Of a stretch of 64,000 nucleotides of DNA, positions 57,701-64,000 are shown in pieces; the first letter of the stretch is position 1; every line of letters begins with the position of its first letter. A program made the position numbers and the translations under genes. Source of the stretch: Neurospora intermedia (lineage: Eukaryota; Ascomycota; Sordariomycetes; Sordariales; Sordariaceae); NCBI GenBank assembly GCA_037102815.1, contig BTPP01000005.1, forward strand, positions 2,170,001-2,234,000. Reading direction: 5' to 3'. The notes under the pieces were generated by a model. The model worked only from the letters and a program-made list of their open reading frames with translations, did not search any database and was not told where the DNA came from.

Positions 57701-58238
57701 CCTCGGCGAGCGGGCGATCCGCAGCCGGAGCAGGAGGCCTCATTTGCAGAACCACCACAGCTACTGCGGCCACGGCAGCGATCGTGAACGTGGTCACGGT
57801 CATCACGACAGAGAGAAGGCGCTCAGCGAAAGCATGCTCACCAACCTGCTGGATCAGTATAGTGAACGGTTGGTCACCATGTTGGATGAGAAGTTGAGGA
57901 TAAGGCTGCTGAGCGAGGAAGAGAGGGAGGCGCTGATGAGTGCAAGGCAGAGTCAGCGGCCGACCACGTCTGGGGGAGGGTCGACGAGCTCGGGGGCGTC
58001 GGGGGTTACGGAGGGGAGGAGTGGGAGCAGCTCGATCGGGAGCACGATCATGTGCATCGATGGAGATGGGATGATGATGATGCAGGAAGAGGAGGACGGT
58101 GGGGAGGCGGACGGGGAGACCGAGTGTGACGGAGAGGGAGGGGCAGAGACTGAGGCGGAGGATTTCTGCGGTGAGGAAAGAGGGAGGGAGAGTGGTGGGT
58201 TGAATGAGAGGATGATGGGGTTGGATTTACATTGCTAG
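54732..58238 (+). CDS. WD40-repeat scaffold protein, WDR62/MAPKBP1-like
   Basis: This is an intronless 1168-residue protein. Residues about 40-770 form tandem WD40 propellers. Typical elements are SSFAYIAGGAVVVVDV, AATCLGLSRDGRYLAVGE, VKAVTWSPDTKFLASLG, FLYIWKVD, IINIW-type strand ends (TINIWSPDH) and GEDGTIMVWGLD. The start of the propeller with a bare membrane-free N-terminus and the repeated LGxSxDGRYLAVGE pattern match the WDR62/MAPKBP1 family, JNK/spindle-pole scaffolds in animals. The C-terminal 400 residues are disordered, Ser/Arg-rich, and contain helices (CRQLRAYRKKLASSDAISGD and MLTNLLDQYSERLVTMLDEK) that may mediate dimerisation. The end is acidic (Glu/Asp/Gly). Function in fungi is not known to me. 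Confidence 0.82.
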   Translation: MASTPSNRHKLTPASSPFVTRTSRSPGPQRSRAINETCLSLRRVIGTTCSSPTGFDSVHSSFAYIAGGAVVVVDVSGEHYSQRFYRARPSAVPVFALSPVSHTTAANANPTPKANDSRNRTTASQRELAYQTADSSQTWTSRERIKAATCLGLSRDGRYLAVGETGYAPRVLIFNLQDASSDTPLVSISEHAFGVKAVTWSPDTKFLASLGAANDGFLYIWKVDTRTGAARLFQQNRCTSHIKGMVWMGNNLITLGVRHIKVWRVEEPPPPVSPMKAKFSQQEVACSAAQLAQKPLPGRNILLGSMLDATFSCALALDENRAIICSETGSICLLDDTNKQMKLTRLLDLNFHVSCISMRNETLYIGGKDGQLTTLALDGVLEGTPDPTIHNPHTSDGLVALGFLADNFVTIDSRRTINIWSPDHIPAVSSDDPHHIPIPGAGDIVGIQELPGLNGADSCFVTWSASGRINMWNLDGLIKLTLDVPVDQVENNIDGEQPANQLVVVRATNDGSLFVVGDKLGVIRIIDASTRVCLLETKAHSSDCQDIAIFEDESRLLIASCGRDRTAQLFHRTSSGAFDHFQTLEFSAKVVQVLIPSRDKVLTCSLDRTLQVHDLVTKESDPDVMAAISSRVITLRASPSSMVVTPLGKSIFVSLLDRSVCHFDYTNGRLLNSFKCHDEGGSETVVLESLKYGQTGGDMGFLLGISNTDKSIRVYDAHSGTFMGREWGHTEAINGVVMVEGEQAGRKIISVGEDGTIMVWGLDIQFPVTGSRNRDPSPDKTASSRANNPSAHSRPPLRRVLSKAELAEFQRPASSHAGSSRQRRLSPSRAQPRRSSQQHAATSTTRTPVTSGKRGSLDGTGSIRIKRNALRRTSSGAGSRSESPPSEDNCIYRRCASPPLINGDVTRAASTVRSSARKKTSQSNLRSNTAPSTSAGPNSANGYGFGSLSAATEQTCRQLRAYRKKLASSDAISGDILAELDAELRLTAAALGERAIRSRSRRPHLQNHHSYCGHGSDRERGHGHHDREKALSESMLTNLLDQYSERLVTMLDEKLRIRLLSEEEREALMSARQSQRPTTSGGGSTSSGASGVTEGRSGSSSIGSTIMCIDGDGMMMMQEEEDGGEADGETECDGEGGAETEAEDFCGEERGRESGGLNERMMGLDLHC

Positions 58239-59151
58239 GCAAATGGAAGAAAGCAAAACAGGAACCAGGAAAGGATCAGAAACAAAAACAACCAAAGTGG
58301 ACAAGATACCCCTTCTGCACAATATTTCCTTTTCTTATCACGACTTCAAGAACAATAACACAACCTACCCACCTGTGCGAGCCACGCACTTCTCTTTTTG
58401 TCAAACCCCCTTTTTTTTTGTATCAACAGATTGGAGAGAATCATCGACTGCAATTTGCGTTGGAGTGGCATTGTGTATTATCGGGGAGATTAGAAGGCGG
58501 ACGGTAGATGGGGGTCAAGGCGGAATGGGGAAAGAAGGAGTGATAGAAAGAAGTGCTCTACGATTCACTCGAGGCGTTATAGGTAGTTAGTTAGGTTCAA
58601 TTTGGAAAAGTTGAATCGCTTATCACGTATGATCTTTTCTTCATGCTGTTACAACCACCCACCACCATTCACCAGTTTCTGAGGTCCAAATTGATCTCCA
58701 TATCACCCCATGTGCTATGCTAACCTGTTTATATGCCATGTGATGCCATGAGTCGCCATTCTACACCGAGCCATGCTATGTTATGCCATTGATTGCCCTT
58801 TTAGCCATCCATCCAACCCCCCTTCTTTTTTACTTTTAAAAAAACCGTCGGATATCAACTACCACCCCTCCCCCCAGACTCTCTTTATTTCCCCTTAGAG
58901 ACATCCCACACACACACTCAGTTGCGCACAGCGCAAAGCAGTTCTCTCTCTCAAGCCAGCCAGTCAGCCAGTTCAAAGTTTCAACTGCAGTGTATGACGG
59001 GACACAAGAATGTAATCATACCCATCCCCCTAAAGCCCTAAGGACGTCGTGCAGATCCATGCCGTGGCCGTTGCCGTGGCCGTTGTTGTTGACCCTGCCG
59101 CTGTCGCTGAACAACAGCCGAATACGACGAGGATGTCGCGGATGAGAGTAC
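58239..59151. other. Convergent 3' intergenic region
   Basis: 913 bp separates the WD40 gene (+) and the coiled-coil gene (-). It includes repeated TATGCCATG words near 58710-58800. I see no gene. Confidence 0.45.
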
Positions 59152-59312
59152 CTAAGCCCCAGTCCTTGATACCCGTGCTGCTGCATGAGCTGGTGGTGGA
59201 CCATGGGGTGAGTTCATGACGCTTTCTCCGGTGCTGCCTTCTTCTTCTTCTTCTTCTTCTTCTTCTAGTCCGTCAACACCACTACCAAGAACAGCTCGAC
59301 CGTTGGTTTCAG

Positions 59313-59352
<40 letters not shown>

Positions 59353-61457
59353 ATGATAATAATGGCCCTGCCTCAACGACTCCTCCGTAACTTCCTCGAC
59401 GACTGATAGCTTATGCGTTTCGTGCGCTTCAAGGGCCTTGACCTCCTCCTTCTCTTTGTGGTGCTTCGTGTCCTTCTTCTCATCTCTCGACCTTTTAGTA
59501 TCCTGTCCCTCAGGATCCGTCTCGTGTTGTCGGTGATGATGATGATGGTTAATTTCGCTCTTGCTCTTACTGTCAGGGCGGCGGCTTTTAGACAGCATTT
59601 GATCTCGCAATCTCTTCCAGTCGGCCTTCCAGTTCTCGATGCTCCGGACCAGTTCTGGATCAGCGGCCTCGACGGGCGGGAGGAATTCGTTGACGAGGGT
59701 TTCGATGGCGCGGAGTTCGAGACGGAGGTGCTTGAGTTCGGATTCTTGGTAGGAGATTTCGTCTTCTCTGTTTTTGCAAGTTCTCAGTTTGTGCTGTGGG
59801 TCAAAAGGGATGGATGGATGAATGAAACTTACAGATCGAGGACTTCCTTCTCTAGTTCGAGGATGCGAGAGGCGGCCGCTTCGGCTCTTTCTACCAGGAG
59901 GGCGTGAACGTGCTGTTTGTTTGTCGTGCGGGGTTAGTATTTGTACGTACATGGATAGGGATTTTAGAGAGTGTGAGAGGGACTTACATTTGATTCCTCT
60001 CTCCTCGTCTCTAGGCTTTTCAGGACTGCCTCCAGCTGAGCAGCTAGCTTCTCTGATTCGGCCGCGATGCGCTCTGTTTCAGCACCCCGTCGCTTTTGTG
60101 CCTCCACTTCCACTGCAGCAACAGACACTGATGCAATACCAGCGCCAACAGAAGGTGTAATCTTAGCAGCCTCTGCCAGCTTCAAGTTAACTTTCGATGA
60201 AGGCGACGGTGAGTGCGCCCGTGACTCAGGCGGTGAGGGCTCTGATCCCGAAAAGTTCTTAGCTATCCAACCTGGGGCAGCTGCTGCTGCTGCCTCTGAC
60301 GACTCAAAGACACGAATGTCATTCAGAGGCGAATGAGTCTCATCTTCCTCTCCACCGCTTTCGCTTTCACCTCCACTTTCCTCTGGTCTCGGAGAAGAAG
60401 CCTGCGCACGTCTTGACTTCCTCGCTGATGGCCCAACAGGCCGTTTCATCACCCTCAGACCACCAGTAACACCCGCAGCACCCGCAGGACCATCGCCACT
60501 GTCCATACCCCTAAGTCCGGTCCCTGTTCCCTTCCCGGTGAGGACAGCTTCCATCTCATCCACTTTGGCGTGCAACTCGGTGATACTGACATCGCTAAGA
60601 ACACCATGGTTCGTAATCGTCGGTTCCTTGGCCTCCTGCAAATGGTGAATCAAATCCGTCAACCGTTCCACAAGCACATCTTTGCTGTCCTGTGTGAGCT
60701 TGTCGTCTTCTGCCTTGTTAGCAGCAGCAGTGTCCGCCCGTACCCGCGGGTACTGGTTGGGCTGGTTGTCATCATCACTTAATTCGTCATCGGCGTGAAA
60801 AGAGAGGGTGTTGTCGTTGTCGTCATCCTTTACAGCAAGGTGATGAACCGTACCACGGCTGTCGTTGACGTGAGTGAAGAAGGAGTTGCCGGAGCCGGAG
60901 CGGTAGTCATAACCGGAACCGGGATGGGAGCCGGCGATGCTGGCAAAGCTGGGGACTCGCGGCGATGAGCGGACGGCCTGAAGAGGGGCGGAGAATTGCC
61001 TGCGGAACGGAGAGAGTGGTGAAGAGGGTCCTAAGCCTAGGCCGCCGACGAGGTGATAGAGCGTCGAAGCTGCTGGTGGCGGTAGGTGATGGGATGAGGG
61101 TGAGGGTGAGGGTGAGCGGCTGCCGTGCTGGTGGAGAGCATAGCGGTTTCGTTCGCTTTGAGGATGATTGGGTGGTGTCTGAGGATGTGAGATGAGTTGT
61201 CGTTCTTCAAGGTTACTTGAGGAGCCTTGTGGGGGGGAGCCGAAGCCTAGGGGGGATTGTAGTCCTCTGGGAGAGGTTTGTGTGGTGGCACGTACCGGAC
61301 TACCTGAGGTTGTTGTTGTTGTTGTTGTTGTTAGACTTGGCAACGGGGGGTGAGATGGGGATTTGGTCGAATGAAGGTCCGAGTCTAGGTCTGAGTCCGG
61401 GTCTGCATAGTTTGGTGCCGCAGACCGTCGGTGATGTTGTTCATCATCATGGGGCAT
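59152..61457 (-). CDS. Large coiled-coil protein of unknown function, with low-complexity tails
   Basis: I model 721 residues from exons 59988-61457, 59833-59912 and 59152-59767. Introns use GTAAGT donors; the first has a perfect TACTAAC branch, and both acceptors are AACAG. The N-terminal 300 residues are disordered (Ser/Pro/Thr-rich, TTTTTTTT run). Residues about 255-300 (KDVLVERLTDLIHHLQEAKE, LHAKVDEMEAVLTGK) and about 445-590 (KRRGAETERIAAESEKLAAQ, EAAASRILELEKEVLDLEDE, LKHLRLELRAIETLV) form coiled coils. The tail holds His, Gln and Glu homopolymers encoded by trinucleotide repeats. The protein looks like a fungal cytoskeletal or septum-associated scaffold, but I recognise no family, and that role is a guess. 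Confidence 0.75.
59239..59360. repeat. Cluster of trinucleotide repeats inside the coiled-coil gene
   Basis: Three coding microsatellites lie close together: CTT repeats (59239-59266, encoding poly-Glu on the minus strand), GCT repeats (59313-59333, poly-Gln) and GAT repeats (59333-59360, poly-His). Length variation between strains is expected. Confidence 0.85.
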
Positions 61458-64000
61458 CGCGATGGTTGATGGTCCTCATGCCACCAATGAGGTGCTATGA
61501 TTCCGTTTCCGAACAATGTCAACAAGCCATTGATAGTGAATGCTAGCAGTGAAGGTATCGGCGATGGTTTTGTATCATTTCAGTATCCCCAACTTTCCGC
61601 CCTGTTTGGCTTCCTCTTTACAGACTGGAATTTCCGGTTTGATATCGTTGCTGAAGCCCAAAGCAGATCAACAAGATGTCTTGGCAGTTCTACAGGCTCC
61701 TCTGCTCCGTCGACGTAGTGGAGCAGTTCAGCCGTCGTGTCGCTGCGCCGTTGGGTGCCAGCTACTGTACCGGTTAATTGTACGTTGTGGGCGGTTTCCT
61801 TATTTGCTGGATTATCTATTCAGGAAAGTTTATGCAAGAGACAACGGAAGGCCACCAGACGAGAGAGGGGCTTCGTACGTTGAGGTTGTTGGTTGTTATT
61901 TCAGTGTTATCAGTTGAAATTGTTACGTATGGGCGAGCTTTCCCTTTCGTTGCTACCTCTGCAGGTCCAGTGCGGCAAGTTGCACTGGAGCTGTACAGAG
62001 TCGGTCGGGTGAAACATTTTCTGTACGGGCACTGGACGAACACGGGCAGTCACAACAGGGTCCGAGCTCCCGCCTAGGCTAGTTCCCCGGACAGCCGATC
62101 TCCAGTCTCCGGACGGTGAGCCCCACATGGTGGGTAGATAGCCCCCGGACTCCGGGCCAGGTGAGCTCGGCGAGTCATGGACAAAGCACGACAAGGAACA
62201 CGGGCGCACAGCCAGTGGAAAACAAGAGCCCGACGGTTGCCGAATATGTGTTTTTTTTTGTTTGTTGTTTTTGGCGCAAAAGAGAAAGAACCGATGGAGC
62301 GGACGAATCAGCTGTCACTCTAGTCGTCCGAGATGCCCCGCCATGATTGTCTCTTGAGTCTTGACACTTCAAGGAGCTTCACTATTATAGAGAGTGCTCT
62401 CACCATTGAGAGCTTCTATGAGAAAGAACAGTTACGCTTTGATATCGTTGCTTGGTGCCTTGTTTATTTACTTTTTCTTGTTCGTCTGAAACCTCAAAGC
62501 ACCTTGAGCATGACGTCAAGTGGAGGTTGATGGTGTATCCGTTTGTCAGAGCTCCTGTTTTCGTGATACGGGAGTGACCTATGAATGCGATGATGCGAGT
62601 GGACTATATCTTTTAACTTTTTATAGGTATACGAAACGGTATTTGATGTGTTTTTGAACTCTCAATGTCAAGTTCAACTCGTCTCTCGGCTTCTCAATTA
62701 TTACCACAATGGGCCTGGTTACCAAGGACCCAAGACTAGATATTATTAGTATCACGCTCAAAGCTCTTGACAACTTTGAAAACAAGGAGACCTGAGTTCG
62801 CAACATCAAGGTGTCCGCGTGTCGGTGGCTGACTGTCGGAATCTGAAGGTCACCTAAAAGCTCTTCCATGTCTCCCCCATGTCACATCAGCTCCTCACTG
62901 TGTTTTATGTGTACTGTCTGCGGAACTAAGGGGGCATGCTTGAATGTGGAGGTAAGCTATGTGCACTACCAGCCTCGAGCCGACTGCCACCGCGACGTAA
63001 CCAGACTATAGAGGCTCATCAAACTCAGAGGGAGGCTCATGCTTGACGATCCCCCTTTGGGTTCCTTGGCAGAGGTTGGTGTTAGAGGTGACTGTTTTGA
63101 GGTTGCTATATCCGATATTTCTCCGCCTCATTCGGTCTGCCCCCAGGAAATCCAATGAGAAGCGCGGGATATCACGAACAGGGGACAGAGCACAAACGCA
63201 ATGGCACCTTGACTCGAGGGTGCCGTACGATACTGGCGAGAGGCAGTTGCAAAAGAGCCGAAAAAAAAAAGAAGCGAGCCATGCTGCTGTGCTCTGCTTG
63301 TGGACGGGAGGGACGGGAGTGGTGTGCATGAGGATGAGATGCATCTCGATGCCCTTGCCGGTTGTTAGGACAGAGTCACTGTGCAAGGCACGCTGCGGTA
63401 GCTTGCAGTAACAGCCGGGACAGGTACACTACTGAAGGCATTGGGTGGATATCTTGTGCCCGTCTGACACTCATCCGATCCATGGCTCGGGAACCCCGCC
63501 AATGGTGACTAAGGTGGACTGAGTGTGTTTCCCGTCCCCCGGCTCCATGGAGCCCTTGTTAGTCTAGTGCGGTGACTAAGAACCTAAGCTGAGGCACATG
63601 GGCAACCACTGCCTGACTCTCTCTCTCTCTCTCTCCATGTCTCCATTCCCGTCCCTATAACCCGGGTGCCAACCTACCTACGTACCTAAACATTTTCCTT
63701 CGCTTTTGCTTTTTCCTCCTTTCTTCTTGAGGTGTTGTATTTTTCTCCCTTTCTTCATAGACGGGGCTGTTTTGACTTGCGCGTGAATTTGGCGACAAAT
63801 CCCCCAAGACGCCAAAGCCAGCAGGAGGATATCGTTTCCCATACCGCCAACACTACGACCACTAACAAATCCACTTGCGTCATTGTCGCCGGATTCCGCT
63901 TGCCTCGGTTGTGTTGCGCCCGACTGGCTTCCGCTTGAGGTGTCCTACAGGGAGCACTACCAGAACCCTACCTAGGTACCTAGCTGCCAATACCTGGCGC
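61458..64000. other. 2.5-kb region to the right edge without a supported gene
   Basis: This is the promoter side of the coiled-coil gene followed by undefined DNA. It has no ORF with domain or splice support. A CT repeat lies at 63616-63637 and a TACCTAGGTACCTAG element near 63967. The right edge may be the promoter of a gene outside the window. Confidence 0.45.
63616..63637 (+). repeat. CT dinucleotide repeat
   Basis: About eleven CT units lie in intergenic DNA near the right end. GA/CT tracts are common in fungal promoters. Confidence 0.8.

Noticed and set aside
1-64000. Transposon, virus-like, tRNA or rRNA content
   Set aside because: I found no integrase, transposase, reverse transcriptase, capsid, terminal repeats or tRNA-like cloverleaf box sequences. 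A dedicated tRNA and repeat scan would be needed to be sure.

Overview
This is a gene-dense window from a filamentous ascomycete, most likely a Sordariomycete of the Sordariales type. The evidence is single-copy eukaryotic housekeeping genes with short introns (mostly 50-160 nt), GTAAGT/GTATGT-like donors, CTAAC branch sites close to the acceptor, GC-rich exons, and intergenic DNA rich in TACCTA/TAGGTA words. I saw no rRNA, tRNA, CRISPR, transposon or virus-like element. The bacterial-style categories (operons, ribosome binding sites) do not apply.

Layout. Positions 1-2513 hold the 5' part of SEC31 (-). An RRM-only protein (+) follows. Next is a head-to-head pair of respiratory genes, an NDUFA4/MLRQ-like protein (-) and COX12 (+). 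Then come SDE2 (-), RPS10 (+), a four-helix membrane protein (+) and a bHLH transcription factor (-). After 2.8 kb without a gene come a TMEM135-like protein (+), an orphan exon-like segment, GET2 (-), another four-helix membrane protein (-), COA1 (+), mitochondrial ribosomal protein uL3m (-), a CCDC25-family protein (+), a PITH-domain protein (-), the Pol I core factor RRN6 (-), kinetochore SPC25 (+), and the gamma-tubulin ring protein MZT1 (+) with a second ORF abutting its stop. From 38.7 kb on there are a CHY/RING E3 ligase (-), 4.1 kb of intergenic DNA, a HUL4-type HECT E3 ligase (+), Y-family DNA polymerase iota (-), a WDR62/MAPKBP1-like WD40 protein (+) and a large coiled-coil protein (-). 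The last 2.5 kb has no gene I can support.

Functional themes are complex IV (NDUFA4-like, COX12, COA1) with mitochondrial translation (uL3m), ER/secretory traffic (SEC31, GET2), mitosis (SPC25, MZT1), ubiquitin signalling (CHY-RING, HUL4, the SDE2 ubiquitin fold) and splicing (SDE2, the RRM protein). Neighbours are not known to form one pathway except the complex IV pair.

The most unusual signals concern gene structure. The CCDC25-family gene appears to need a single-nucleotide exon to keep frame. The MZT1 stop codon is followed immediately and in the same frame by the ATG of a 270-residue ORF. Two other genes carry 16-nt and 24-nt exons, one intron has a GC donor, and one 3' flank carries a run of 42 G. 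Exon models were built by hand from splice motifs, frame and family conservation.
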